A stretch of DNA of 46,341 nucleotides from Prevotella sp. (lineage in GTDB: Bacteria; Bacteroidota; Bacteroidia; Bacteroidales; Dysgonomonadaceae). The stretch lies in the NCBI GenBank assembly GCA_031271965.1, contig JAISUS010000016.1:1-46341 (forward strand), given 5' to 3'. The notes under the pieces were generated by a model. That model saw nothing but the letters and a program-made list of their open reading frames with translations, was not told where the DNA came from and did not search any database. The position numbers were made by a program, and so were the translations under genes. Shown one piece after another: positions 26,113-35,215 of the stretch. Numbering within the stretch: the stretch's first letter is position 1; each line of letters begins with the position of its first letter.

Positions 26113-26877
26113 ATGAAGGTAGTATTTGTTGGAGCAGGAAATGTGGCTACACATTTGGCCAGGGAATTGTATCGTAACTCATTTGATATAATTCAGGTAT
26201 ATAGCCGTACGATGGAATCGGCTTCTGCTCTTGCACAAGAAATAAATGCAACTTCTATTACAAATCTGGTGTCAATAGATAATTCGGCCGATCTGTATGT
26301 CTTTTCATTAAAAGATTCGGTATTAGAGGATATTGTTTCTCAAATTGCACCGAATAACGGTTTATGGATTCATACAGCAGGTAGTATACAGCAGGAAGTA
26401 TTTCAAAAGTATACATCTCGTTATGGGGTTTTTTATCCTTTTCAAACATTTAGTAAAGGGAGGGGGATAGATTGGCGGAAAGTTCCTGTTTTTATCGAAG
26501 CAAATAAACCCGAAAATCTTGATATTCTTAAAAATATAGCAGAGAAAATATCCGGTAAGGTTGCGGAGTTATCGTCTCAGGATAGAAAGTATGTTCATCT
26601 GACAGGTGTATTTGCCTGTAATTTTACAAATCATATGTACGCCTTATCCAAACAGTTCCTTAATCATGTGGATCTACCTTTCGAAGTAAGTCTTCCTTTG
26701 ATCGATGAAACGGCAGCAAAGGTACATGACCTAAGTCCGGAACAAGCTCAGACAGGGCCTGCTGTGCGATACGATAAAAATGTTATTGATAAGCATTTAG
26801 ACCTGATAGATGACAAAAATATCAGGCAGATATATAAACTTATAAGCGAAAATATATATAAAACAAATAAGCAATGA
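26113..26877 (+). CDS. Rossmann-like, DUF2520-domain protein
   Basis: The 254-residue soluble protein has an N-terminal nucleotide-binding fold with [18 protein letters not shown] (residues 3-20), similar to NADP-dependent F420/ProC-like oxidoreductases. The C-terminal half, from about residue 130, contains [16 protein letters not shown] and is the all-helical DUF2520 domain. This two-domain form is widespread in Bacteroidetes and is often found near kdsC-like genes, as here. The substrate is unknown. It abuts the previous gene and overlaps the next by 4 bp (ATGA). Confidence 0.88.
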   Translation: MKVVFVGAGNVATHLARELYRNSFDIIQVYSRTMESASALAQEINATSITNLVSIDNSADLYVFSLKDSVLEDIVSQIAPNNGLWIHTAGSIQQEVFQKYTSRYGVFYPFQTFSKGRGIDWRKVPVFIEANKPENLDILKNIAEKISGKVAELSSQDRKYVHLTGVFACNFTNHMYALSKQFLNHVDLPFEVSLPLIDETAAKVHDLSPEQAQTGPAVRYDKNVIDKHLDLIDDKNIRQIYKLISENIYKTNKQ

Positions 26878-27395
26878 GCACTATAAACTATGATTTAAGC
26901 AAGATTAAAGCATTTATTTTTGATGTAGACGGCGTATTATCTCCCAATTCAATACCATTGTCTTTGACCGGAGAACCAATGCGTATGGTTAACATAAAGG
27001 ATGGTTATGCGATCAATCTGGCTGTGAATCATGGTTATAGTGTGGCGATAATAACAGGTGCAGATACTGAAAATATAAGACTTCGCTTTTCCCGTCTCGG
27101 AGTGAAAGATATATATATGAAGTCAAGAGTCAAGATAATTGACTTCAATGATTATATGCAAAAGACCGGATTCAAACCTGAAGAAATCCTCTATTCGGGT
27201 GATGACCTGCCGGACTATCATGTGATGGAAGCTGTTGGTTTAGCTGTTGCTCCTGCTGATGCTGCTCCCGAAATAAAAGGAGTAGCACAATATATTTCAC
27301 ACTGCAAAGGTGGCGATGGCGTTGCCCGTGACGTTATCGAGCAGGTGATGAAAGCTCAGGGTAAATGGATGGGCGATGAGGCCTTCGGCTGGTAA
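26874..27395 (+). CDS. KdsC-like HAD phosphatase
   Basis: The 173-residue HAD-superfamily protein has no cap domain. Motif I is FDVDGVLS (Asp17, Asp19), motif II IITGAD, and motif IV GDDLPD. The family includes KDO 8-phosphate phosphatase, which makes KDO for lipopolysaccharide core. The length and tetramer-type sequence fit KdsC, but other small-molecule phosphatases share the fold. It overlaps the DUF2520 gene by 4 bp, and its stop directly abuts the convergent aroB stop. Confidence 0.87.
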   Translation: MSTINYDLSKIKAFIFDVDGVLSPNSIPLSLTGEPMRMVNIKDGYAINLAVNHGYSVAIITGADTENIRLRFSRLGVKDIYMKSRVKIIDFNDYMQKTGFKPEEILYSGDDLPDYHVMEAVGLAVAPADAAPEIKGVAQYISHCKGGDGVARDVIEQVMKAQGKWMGDEAFGW

Positions 27396-28451
27396 TCACA
27401 AACCAACACTTTCCCGTAAAAAATCGATAGAATCGAATATATCTTCTTTACTTGCGGTTTGATTGATTTCTACCTTGCCTACATCCGATAAGAAAGTAAA
27501 GTTTACCGTATCCGATTCGTTTTTCTTATCGTGTTTCATGTATTCGTATAGTTGTTCGTAGTGATCACAGTCGAACGGAAATCCATCATAATTGTCCTTA
27601 ATGAAGTAGACTGTTTTGTATAATTTTTCTTTTGGAAAATTACAGAATTTCGTAGACAAATATAATTCACAAACGGTACCCCAAGCCACAGCGTAGCCAT
27701 GTTGTACTGGTTTCCCTATCTCGTAAGAAAGGCTTTCGAAGGCGTGTCCTATGGTGTGTCCTAAATTGAGGGCTTTCCGGATACCTTTTTCGAAAGGATC
27801 AATTTCAACAATCCGTTCCTTTACGGCAACCGAATCAACAACCAATTGTTTTAGCTTTTCATAATCAATTTCTTCGGTGTCGAAAGCAATCGTGGCATTC
27901 CATTCTTTATCGCTGTCTATCAGCCCGTGCTTAATCATTTCGGCATATCCTGAAAGGAAATTCTGATGATCGAGACTGCGAAAAAATACCGAATCTATCA
28001 AGACTGTTTCAGCCGGAGCAAATGCACCGATTTCGTTTTTCAGTCCGTTGAAATTAATGCCTGTTTTACCACCTACGGCAGCATCCACCGCACCCAATAA
28101 TGTTGTTGGTATGTTGATGCATTTGATTCCACGTTTAAAGCTGGCGGCAGCAAATCCTCCTACATCCGTAAGCATGCCTCCACCCAGATTGATTAATAGG
28201 GAATGGCGGGTAGCTCCGTTCTCAGACAGGTATTTCCAGATCGAAGATAATGTTTCAATATTCTTGTTATTGTCTCCCGCCTTGATAATAATCTTTCCGG
28301 CTTTAGCTACTTGTTTATTATCTTTTATAAACGGATAACATAGTTTCTCTGTATTTTCATCTGTCAGGACAAATAGTTTATCAAAAGATAGTTGTCCGAG
28401 AATGTATGATAAGTCCTTATTCAGGTCTGTAGATTTTATTACTTTTTGCAT
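27396..28451 (-). CDS. aroB: 3-dehydroquinate synthase
   Basis: AroB turns DAHP into 3-dehydroquinate, the second shikimate step, using NAD and a divalent metal. The 351-residue protein has the NAD-binding GGGMLTDVGGFAAA, and IPTTLLGAVDAAVGGKTGIN. The metal and phosphate motifs SGYAEMIKHGLI and LNLGHTIGHAFE are also present. The start lies 8 bp after the fmt stop, so fmt and aroB are probably one operon. The stop shares no spacer with the convergent KdsC-like gene. Confidence 0.96.
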   Translation of the reverse strand: MQKVIKSTDLNKDLSYILGQLSFDKLFVLTDENTEKLCYPFIKDNKQVAKAGKIIIKAGDNNKNIETLSSIWKYLSENGATRHSLLINLGGGMLTDVGGFAAASFKRGIKCINIPTTLLGAVDAAVGGKTGINFNGLKNEIGAFAPAETVLIDSVFFRSLDHQNFLSGYAEMIKHGLIDSDKEWNATIAFDTEEIDYEKLKQLVVDSVAVKERIVEIDPFEKGIRKALNLGHTIGHAFESLSYEIGKPVQHGYAVAWGTVCELYLSTKFCNFPKEKLYKTVYFIKDNYDGFPFDCDHYEQLYEYMKHDKKNESDTVNFTFLSDVGKVEINQTASKEDIFDSIDFLRESVGL

Positions 28452-28459
28452 TAATTCCC

Positions 28460-29431
28460 TTATTTAAAATATGCTCCTTCTTCAAATTTATACCCTCTTA
28501 GCAATTCTTCTGTTTTCATTGACCTTTTTCCGGAAAACTGTAATTCGGTAACATTTATATATCCATTGTTGCACGCAATGTGCAGATAGGTTTTATTATC
28601 TGTACAGATATGTCCTGTTGGCAAATGATCTTCTGTAATAATCTTTTCAGATGCGTATATTTTTACAGCTTGGGGTTCTCTGCCTTCACTATGCAGTTCA
28701 GCCCATGCAGCAGGGTAGGGCGATAGTCCCCGGATATGATTGTGAACCTGATCCGTATTTTTGCACCAGTCTATCCGGCAGGTTTCTTTAAAAATTTTTG
28801 GAGCGGGTTTTAGTTCTTGTTCGTTAGCGTAGAACTTACTTTGGTCGACAGCTTCTACTTTATCTTCCAGAATCATTTCTACGGTTTCTTTTACCAGTTT
28901 TGCCCCCAGATGCATCAGTTCATCGTGAATTTTTCCTACGTTGTCAGATTCATCTATTTTTACTTTATCCTGAAGGATAATTTTGCCTGTATCTATTTCG
29001 TGAGTGAGGAAGAAAGTGGTTACACCTGTTTCTTTTTCTCCGTTTATAATAGCCCAATTGATCGGTGCTGCACCACGATATTGAGGTAGTAAGGAACCAT
29101 GCAGATTGAATGTCCCAAGCCGTGGCATATTCCAGACAACTTCGGGGAGCATACGGAATGCTACTACAATTTGCAAATCGGCATTCCAGTTCTTTAGTTC
29201 TTTAAGGAATGTTTCATCTTTCAGTCTTTCGGGTTGCAGCAGCGGTAAATTATTTTCCAGAGCATACTTCTTTACAGCCGAATACTGAATTTTGTGTCCA
29301 CGTCCGCTTGGTTTGTCGGGCATGGTAATTACTCCGGCAATGTTATATTGATTCTCTACAAGTATCCGCAAACTTTCGACGGCAAAGTCAGGAGTCCCCA
29401 TAAAGACTATCCGTAAATCTTTCTTATCCAT
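28460..29431 (-). CDS. fmt: Methionyl-tRNA formyltransferase
   Basis: Fmt formylates initiator Met-tRNA with 10-formyltetrahydrofolate. The 323-residue protein has MGTPDFAVESLRIL at the N-terminus and the catalytic set Asn109, His111 and Asp147 in FNLHGSLLPQYRGAAPINWAI and THEIDTGK. The C-terminal OB-like domain binds tRNA. It is followed closely by aroB. A -7 box lies 20 bp upstream of its start. Confidence 0.97.
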   Translation of the reverse strand: MDKKDLRIVFMGTPDFAVESLRILVENQYNIAGVITMPDKPSGRGHKIQYSAVKKYALENNLPLLQPERLKDETFLKELKNWNADLQIVVAFRMLPEVVWNMPRLGTFNLHGSLLPQYRGAAPINWAIINGEKETGVTTFFLTHEIDTGKIILQDKVKIDESDNVGKIHDELMHLGAKLVKETVEMILEDKVEAVDQSKFYANEQELKPAPKIFKETCRIDWCKNTDQVHNHIRGLSPYPAAWAELHSEGREPQAVKIYASEKIITEDHLPTGHICTDNKTYLHIACNNGYINVTELQFSGKRSMKTEELLRGYKFEEGAYFK

Positions 29432-29450
29432 TCATTTTCTCTTTATAATG

Positions 29451-29458
29451 CAAATTTA
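29451..29458 (-). promoter_or_regulatory. -7 box TAAATTTG for fmt-aroB
   Basis: On the minus strand TAAATTTG matches TAnnTTTG, 20 bp before the fmt ATG. The -33 match is weak. Confidence 0.5.
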
Positions 29459-29478
29459 AGGATAAATATCCTGTATAA

Positions 29479-29513
29479 AGAAAAACGCAAAGACTAAAAT
29501 AATCCTTGCGTTT
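29479..29513 (-). terminator. Intrinsic terminator after the small membrane protein gene
   Basis: On the minus strand, AAACGCAA and TTGCGTTT form an 8-bp stem around a 15-nt loop, followed by TTTCTTT. It separates the small membrane protein gene from fmt. Confidence 0.75.
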
Positions 29514-29535
29514 CTGATATATATTGTAACATTCT

Positions 29536-29766
29536 TTAATCAAAAGTGTTTTTGCTTCGTTTATGCACATTGAACGGGTCTTTTTTGAAGAAAAGAACTT
29601 TTACCAGCCAAAGAATAACCGCAGTGACGCACACAATAGCAATCGTAATTCCTGTTTTCCAGATATGCGCCCATTCTATAGGAGTTATTCCCCATAAGGC
29701 AAGTACAGTAAGGGTGGCTCCGGTTAATATGATTATTGTTGCGATAGTACCTATAAATAATCTCAT
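29536..29766 (-). CDS. Small two-helix membrane protein
   Basis: The 76-residue frame starts at the ATG at 29764-29766 (MRLFIGTIATI). An 11-residue longer version would need a TTG at 29799. Two hydrophobic helices are clear: residues about 4-25 and 38-59. A basic tail follows, with FFKKDPFNVHKRSKN. I do not recognise a family. Coding is supported by the helix pattern, the basic cytoplasmic tail and the terminator just after it. Overlapping frames on both strands look like non-coding shadows. Confidence 0.62.
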   Translation of the reverse strand: MRLFIGTIATIIILTGATLTVLALWGITPIEWAHIWKTGITIAIVCVTAVILWLVKVLFFKKDPFNVHKRSKNTFD

Positions 29767-29863
29767 AAGGCATTGTTTTATTGGATTTAATAAATGCAAA
29801 TATATAAAACAATGGGTTATCTTGTAATAATTTAAATAATCTTATGATCCTTAAAGATGTTAA

Positions 29864-31570
29864 TTATTTGCAACTTTCTTTCGCTTTGAATCCGTCTTGA
29901 AGAGAACTTCCTCGCGCCTCTAAGCAATCGATCGGTAAAAATTTGGCGTAAGTGCTGTAGATTGTAGAAGGAAAAATATCGTAAGAGAAACTGGAATTTA
30001 CCAAAATTGTAACACCATTATTGAGTGGATACAATGTGAAATCTTTCTCTGCTTCTATTCCTTGCGCTCTCTTCTGGTCTATTACTGAATAGGGTTTGTA
30101 TATAATGTGAGATATAATATCTGAATTATATGTTTGTGAACTGAAATTATAGAGATTATGGCTGCTCCATGTGAATATTCCAATCATGAATAAGAATGAA
30201 ACTGTTTTTCCTATCAGAGGTAAGTGATTACTCTTTAACAATAGTGTTCCACCTGTAAATATTGCAGCGCATAAAATACCCGATATAAACCTGATGTCGG
30301 GCCCCCCTGTAGCCCATACCGGAATAGACAGGAGAAAGACAGAATACATCAGCCATACCTGCGCATTGGCTTTTCTCCTGTGCTTTATCAGATAGTATGT
30401 CATTATGGACATCGAAATGAATGTGAATAAATATATGATGTCCGCCAGTATATTTATCGCTAAGGGATCTCGTATGCTCATGTCCGGATATCTAAGGGTG
30501 GTCCGCAGGAAATAATACCCGACGGTAAAAATGTAGTCTTTCTGTTGTATAGCCACCTCTCGAGGCACTTTCCAGTCGAAAGAAAATAAATCGACCTGAT
30601 AGAGCGGATATACAAAATATCCTGAAATTATCACATTCCGTATCAACCAGGGTATTGCAATCAGACAACAAGTACAGATGAGAAAAGTAAGCTCTTTATG
30701 TTTTTTTTCTTTAATCAATGGAAATAACAGGTAAAAACTTATGATGCAGATTGGGAAAAAGGATAATTTACATGTGAGTAGAAACACGGGCAAGATAATA
30801 TAAAGTACCTTATTCGTGTTCAATAATTCAGGATACAAAGTAATCCTTGCAAGGATATAAAAAGCGATAAAGTTGGGTAGTATATCCGTCGATGTATTTC
30901 CAAGAAAATAGATAGATACCCAAAACAGAAGTATATATGAAATAAATATTATGACTCGTTTTATTTCATAATTCGATTTAAATAACTCATACAATACCCA
31001 AATAGAAATAGCTGTAACTATAAACGATTGCAAAGGATAAATAGCTTCTCCTAAGATGGATCGGAATGTAAAGACCGAACTTAACAGGAAATAATTGGAA
31101 TTGAAACCGAATTTATCGTCCAGATTGGCTAGTCCCGGAACTACCGCATATTCCTCGTTCCATCTTATATTTTGATGATGATATACGAGTGAGTCATACA
31201 CTCCTTGCTCCCATGAGAATAAATAAAGAAAAAATAGCCCGAATACAATCAATAGGAGAATCTGAATTTTGGTCAGATTGGCTACAGACCGTTTTATTGA
31301 GGAAAAGATGCCCGATACTTTTTTGCGGTAAATAGACCAATAAACTAAGCTTACCGCAATACTAATCAACAGGAATATATGGTTTGATGGCATCCATAAG
31401 GACCAGACCGATAAGGGAATAATGAGCAGGCAAAGTCCGGCAAGTAACTTATCAACAAGATTATAATTTCCTGCTTGCGTGCAAATCCTCTTGGACAATG
31501 CGAGCAGCATGTCTCCAAATGTGAGAAGAACGAATGCCAGGATTATCCAAGAAATGAAAATTGCAATCAT
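29864..31570 (-). CDS. Polytopic membrane protein (LIC_10190-like)
   Basis: The 568-residue protein has about 12 hydrophobic segments spread along its length. A loop after the early helices reads GVYDSLVYHHQNIRWNEEY and VPGLANLDDKFGFNSNYFLL, which resembles the LIC_10190 family, thought to be related to GT-C-type glycosyltransferase-like membrane proteins. I see no proven catalytic motif. A large C-terminal soluble tail contains four cysteines or so. It starts 9 bp after the thyA stop, so the two are co-transcribed, which is an unexpected pairing. A role in surface glycan assembly is inference. Confidence 0.8.
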   Translation of the reverse strand: MIAIFISWIILAFVLLTFGDMLLALSKRICTQAGNYNLVDKLLAGLCLLIIPLSVWSLWMPSNHIFLLISIAVSLVYWSIYRKKVSGIFSSIKRSVANLTKIQILLLIVFGLFFLYLFSWEQGVYDSLVYHHQNIRWNEEYAVVPGLANLDDKFGFNSNYFLLSSVFTFRSILGEAIYPLQSFIVTAISIWVLYELFKSNYEIKRVIIFISYILLFWVSIYFLGNTSTDILPNFIAFYILARITLYPELLNTNKVLYIILPVFLLTCKLSFFPICIISFYLLFPLIKEKKHKELTFLICTCCLIAIPWLIRNVIISGYFVYPLYQVDLFSFDWKVPREVAIQQKDYIFTVGYYFLRTTLRYPDMSIRDPLAINILADIIYLFTFISMSIMTYYLIKHRRKANAQVWLMYSVFLLSIPVWATGGPDIRFISGILCAAIFTGGTLLLKSNHLPLIGKTVSFLFMIGIFTWSSHNLYNFSSQTYNSDIISHIIYKPYSVIDQKRAQGIEAEKDFTLYPLNNGVTILVNSSFSYDIFPSTIYSTYAKFLPIDCLEARGSSLQDGFKAKESCK

Positions 31571-31579
31571 ATCTTTTTA

Positions 31580-32374
31580 TTATACTGCTACTTCTCCTTT
31601 TATATGAGGATGAGGATTATATCCTTCTAACTGAAAGTCTTCATATTTAAAGTCGAAAATACTTTTTACATCAGGGTTTATCATCATTTGTGGTAATGGA
31701 CGAAAATCGCGGCTAAGCTGTAGCTTTACCTGTTCCAGATGATTTGTATAAATGTGAGCATCACCCAATGTATGTACAAAATCCCCGGCTTCTAATCCTG
31801 TAACCTGAGCCATCATTTTCAACAATAATGCATATGAAGCAATATTGAATGGGACTCCCAGAAATATATCCGCACTGCGTTGGTAAAGTTGCAAACTTAA
31901 TTTGCCGTCAGCCACATAGAACTGAAAAAAAGCATGGCAGGGAGGGAGATTCATATTTGGCAGATCGGCTACATTCCATGCGCTAACAATGATACGGCGC
32001 GAATCGGGATTGTTTTTGATTGTATCCACTACATTAGATATCTGATCGATATGGCCTCCGTTGTAGTCAGGCCATGAACGCCATTGGTAACCATAAATAT
32101 GTCCCAAATCACCATTTTCATCTGCCCATTCATTCCAGATACGGACTCCGTTATCTTGCAGATACTTGGCATTGGTATCCCCATTGAGAAACCAGAGTAA
32201 TTCGTATATAATAGATTTCAGATGTAGCTTCTTCGTTGTAAGCACAGGGAAGCCCTCCGCCAAATTATAACGGCTTTGGTGCCCAAATACGCTGATTGTA
32301 CCTGTTCCGGTTCGGTCGCTTTTGTGAACACCTTCTTCAAGGACTCGTTTCAGCAGATCGTGATATTGTTTCAT
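31580..32374 (-). CDS. thyA: Thymidylate synthase
   Basis: ThyA methylates dUMP to dTMP with methylenetetrahydrofolate. Its 264 residues equal the E. coli enzyme's length. The nucleophile Cys146 is in [11 protein letters not shown], at the same number as in E. coli. Other motifs are [34 protein letters not shown] and [12 protein letters not shown]. The dihydrofolate reductase gene that often follows is missing; the large membrane protein gene follows instead. Confidence 0.98.
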   Translation of the reverse strand: MKQYHDLLKRVLEEGVHKSDRTGTGTISVFGHQSRYNLAEGFPVLTTKKLHLKSIIYELLWFLNGDTNAKYLQDNGVRIWNEWADENGDLGHIYGYQWRSWPDYNGGHIDQISNVVDTIKNNPDSRRIIVSAWNVADLPNMNLPPCHAFFQFYVADGKLSLQLYQRSADIFLGVPFNIASYALLLKMMAQVTGLEAGDFVHTLGDAHIYTNHLEQVKLQLSRDFRPLPQMMINPDVKSIFDFKYEDFQLEGYNPHPHIKGEVAV

Positions 32375-32397
32375 TGTCGATTATCTTTGTTAGGATA

Positions 32398-32405
32398 CAA
32401 AAATA
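32398..32405 (-). promoter_or_regulatory. -7 box TATTTTTG for thyA
   Basis: On the minus strand TATTTTTG matches TAnnTTTG and lies 23 bp before the thyA start. No clear -33 element is seen. Confidence 0.45.
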
Positions 32406-32446
32406 TAAAATTAGTCGGTAAAAATAGAATGCTTAACGTTTGTTTC

Positions 32447-32565
32447 AGGGCAAACCACATGAAATTTATTTTATCTGGATTGCTTCGAGCAAAGCTCTCG
32501 CAATGACGCATAAAACGAAGACTTTACGTCATTGCGAGGAGACGTTAGTCGACGAAGCAATCCAG
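32447..32565. repeat. GGATTGCTTC palindromic repeat, copy 2
   Basis: Outer arms CTGGATTGCTTC (32475-32486) and GAAGCAATCCAG (32554-32565) are perfect inverted repeats. Inner arms CGCAATGACG and CGTCATTGCG are also present. The left shoulder (agggcaaaccacat) resembles that of copy 1. It lacks the A-rich right tail seen in copies 1 and 3. Confidence 0.9.
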
Positions 32566-32687
32566 TAATTCAATGTGAGTAATAGCTTCAATATCATGAG
32601 GATAAGTGCAATATGTCATTTGGGCTATCTTCAAGGTTTGCCCTATTTGTTTAAGATGCCGGGTTGATTTGCCGGAAAATAAACAAT

Positions 32688-32717
32688 AAAAGGCCGATAA
32701 CAAAATTGCTATCGGCC
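32688..32717 (-). terminator. Intrinsic terminator after rprY
   Basis: On the minus strand GGCCGATA pairs with TATCGGCC around a 10-nt loop, followed by TTTTATTG. Confidence 0.87.
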
Positions 32718-32742
32718 TCATTATTTTTAATAATATTTGTTA

Positions 32743-33459
32743 TTATTCTGCTCCTTCAGCTTCTTCGTTTACCGGTGCAATCAGTTTGTAGCCTTTGCCA
32801 TGTATATTGATAATTTCAATACGAGGATCTGGTTTCAATAGTTTACGCAATTTAGTGATATATACGTCCATACTGCGTGCATTGAAATAGTTATCGTCTA
32901 CCCAAATTTGTTTTAGAGCATGGTTTCTTTCCAGAATATCGTTTGCATGAGCACAAAGCAGAGCCAATAATTCGGCTTCTTTCGTCGTGAGTTTAGTGCT
33001 TTCACCATTGATAGTCAGAATTTGTTTCTGAGTATCGAAAGTCATGTTGCTAAACTGGTAAATCTGCTGTTCTTTACTTCTTTTGCCTTTAACACGGCGG
33101 AAAATAGCTTCAATACGAAGAACAAGTTCTTCCATGCTGAACGGTTTTGTTATATAATCGTCGGCACCGGCTTTAAATCCTTCTAATATATCATCTTTCA
33201 TATTCTTGGCAGTCAAGAATATAATAGGGATATCTGTATTGATAACTCTGATTTCTTTTACTAACGTGATTCCGTCTTTTTTAGGCATCATCACATCCAA
33301 TATACACAGGTCATACTTTTCTTTTACAAAACCTTTATACCCGGCTTCGCCGTCAGTATATAGGTCAGTGTCATAACCTTTTGCCTGAAGATATTCTCTT
33401 AGTAGCATACCAAGATTTTCATCATCTTCACATAAAAATAATTTCAATTTCTCTTCCAT
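32743..33459 (-). CDS. rprY: OmpR-family response regulator, RprY-like
   Basis: The 238-residue protein has a receiver domain and a winged-helix DNA-binding domain. The phosphoacceptor is Asp55 in LCILDVMMPK, the acidic pocket is E11-D12-D13, and Lys105 is in YITKPFSMEEL. The C-terminal half shows the OmpR-type fold, with LTTKEAELLALLCAHAND, and RSMDVYITKLRKLLKPDP as the recognition region. It lies 20 bp downstream of the histidine kinase gene and matches the order of RprX/RprY in Bacteroides. It likely controls genes in response to the kinase signal. Confidence 0.9.
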   Translation of the reverse strand: MEEKLKLFLCEDDENLGMLLREYLQAKGYDTDLYTDGEAGYKGFVKEKYDLCILDVMMPKKDGITLVKEIRVINTDIPIIFLTAKNMKDDILEGFKAGADDYITKPFSMEELVLRIEAIFRRVKGKRSKEQQIYQFSNMTFDTQKQILTINGESTKLTTKEAELLALLCAHANDILERNHALKQIWVDDNYFNARSMDVYITKLRKLLKPDPRIEIINIHGKGYKLIAPVNEEAEGAE

Positions 33460-33479
33460 AATGACTTACTTATTTACAA

Positions 33480-35051
33480 TTATTCTTGATCATTCTTACT
33501 TTTCATTATAGGTAGGCAAATTATAAATTTAGTGCCTTTACCTTGTTCGCTTTCTGCTTTTATAGTTCCTTTATGGTCTTCTATAATTTTTTTAACGTAT
33601 GCCAGTCCAAGGCCGAAACCTTTTACATCGTGTCTGTTTCCTGTAGATACACGATAGAACCGTTCAAATATTTTTTTGACATATTCTTTCTTTATACCTA
33701 TTCCGTTATCCTCTACCGATATATATAGTTTGTTATTATTATTCCATGTTCGTATCATCAATTCCAATGGTATGTCTTCTCTTCTGTATTTAACAGCATT
33801 GTCGAGTAAGTTAAATAAGACATTTGTGAAGTGCATCTTATCCGCTTCGATAGCTGATTCTGTTGCTTCAAGATCAATGTCCAGGTTTCCACCGAATTTT
33901 TCTACTTTTATCTGAAACGTGTTTGCTACATTTACTACTATGTCATTAGCATCTAATTCCTTTAATTTCAGGGTTGCTTTCTGCTTTTCAAACAAAGACA
34001 TCTGCAACACCTTTTCTACCTGAAAACTCAAGCGTTCTGTTTCGTCGTTTATAACTCCTGATATATGTTTAAATACATCCGGTGATTTGGTTATTGATCC
34101 GTCCTTAAGCATCTGTGCGGCTAGCGATATAGTCGATACGGGAGTTTTAAGTTCGTGAGTCATATTGTTCATAAAATCACTTTTCATTTCTGAAAGTCGC
34201 TTTTGACGGAAAGTGATATATATGATTATAATGAATGTGACCAAAAGTATGAACGTAAACAATATAGCAGGATATAGGAAATAGACTTCACTGAAAAGAA
34301 ATTCACTTTTCTTCGGAAAATAAACTTTCAGGTAGTGATATGCCGGATCATTCGGGAATAATACTTGCTGATATTCATTTTTCTTGTCCTGTTCTAAAAA
34401 ACGGGCTTGCTTGTATATTGATTTATCATTCTTGTCTACAACTTCGTATTGGAAGGCAAGTTCTATATTGTTGTTTTTTAATTCACTCTTTATATTTGCC
34501 TCCAGATCCTTAAAGTTTACCCGCTCTTCGATAGGAACATTTCTGGTCGATTTTAACTTCATGTTATAAACCTCTTCCACCAGATTTTTTTCGTAGTCGT
34601 AACTTTTCTTTTGTTCTTCCTGAATATCGTAGAACTTCTTCGAAATTGCATTGGTTCCATCTTTTCCTGCCGATTGAAAAACCTGTTTCGGTTGTTTCTG
34701 AACTGTCTGTGAAGAGGTACTTTCCCAATTAATTTCGGAACCATCTGAAATTGTAACCTTACCTATATGTTTATAAGTGACAGTTTCTTCCTGAGTTTGA
34801 TTTGCTAAAGCCAAAGAACGCCTGTAAGCTGCCTCTTTCTTTTTCTGGTTTTCGTATTCTTCCAGATATTTTCTTGTCTGATCAATATCTAAATTTCTAG
34901 ATATCTGAGATAAGCTTCGGTTTACAGCTTCATTAAACTGATCTCCCCTCATCTTTATTGATTCACGGAGATAAGTAATTTGTAAATACAATAGACCAAA
35001 GAATGCGACAGCCATTATAGCAGCTAATATCCAAATTGTCGACTTTTTCAT
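33480..35051 (-). CDS. rprX: Sensor histidine kinase, RprX-like
   Basis: The 523-residue inner-membrane kinase has a first helix at about 7-27 and a second at 258-281. They enclose a periplasmic sensing region of about 230 residues rich in charged and coiled-coil-like sequence. The dimerisation and phosphoacceptor motif MTHELKTPVSTISLA holds His299. The ATPase domain shows LFNLLDNAVKYR (N-box), SVEDNGIGIKKEY (G1) and GFGLGLAYVKKI (G2). The size agrees with Bacteroides RprX. The signal is unknown. It is transcribed ahead of rprY. Confidence 0.9.
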   Translation of the reverse strand: MKKSTIWILAAIMAVAFFGLLYLQITYLRESIKMRGDQFNEAVNRSLSQISRNLDIDQTRKYLEEYENQKKKEAAYRRSLALANQTQEETVTYKHIGKVTISDGSEINWESTSSQTVQKQPKQVFQSAGKDGTNAISKKFYDIQEEQKKSYDYEKNLVEEVYNMKLKSTRNVPIEERVNFKDLEANIKSELKNNNIELAFQYEVVDKNDKSIYKQARFLEQDKKNEYQQVLFPNDPAYHYLKVYFPKKSEFLFSEVYFLYPAILFTFILLVTFIIIIYITFRQKRLSEMKSDFMNNMTHELKTPVSTISLAAQMLKDGSITKSPDVFKHISGVINDETERLSFQVEKVLQMSLFEKQKATLKLKELDANDIVVNVANTFQIKVEKFGGNLDIDLEATESAIEADKMHFTNVLFNLLDNAVKYRREDIPLELMIRTWNNNNKLYISVEDNGIGIKKEYVKKIFERFYRVSTGNRHDVKGFGLGLAYVKKIIEDHKGTIKAESEQGKGTKFIICLPIMKSKNDQE

Positions 35052-35074
35052 ATTCTTCCTTTGGTCTCCCTAGC

Positions 35075-35082
35075 CAAATTTA
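35075..35082 (-). promoter_or_regulatory. -7 box TAAATTTG for rprX-rprY
   Basis: On the minus strand TAAATTTG matches TAnnTTTG and lies 23 bp before the rprX start. This gives the pair its own promoter within the 164-bp gap after sprA. Confidence 0.5.
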
Positions 35083-35215
35083 TAAGTAATGTACATAAAA
35101 AACTAGTTTCCGTCTCCTAAACAATTATTTAACAATTGAAAATAAGATTTTGTTTAACATTTGAAGAAATAAACTTAGCGGATTTTTTTATCTTATGCAA
35201 GTATGTAGCCTATTT

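Larger units (their letters stand above)
32375..32742. other. Intergenic region between thyA and rprY
   Basis: The 368-bp gap holds the thyA -7 box (32398-32405), a GGATTGCTTC palindromic repeat (about 32447-32565) and the rprY terminator (32688-32717). Positions 32566-32687 contain nothing I can name. The repeat sits between a promoter reading left and a terminator from the right. Confidence 0.75.

Noticed and set aside
29561-29812. 83-residue minus-strand frame overlapping the small membrane protein
   Set aside because: Its composition (Tyr, Asn, Cys rich) is unlike a protein family, whereas the frame at 29536-29766 shows two clean membrane helices.
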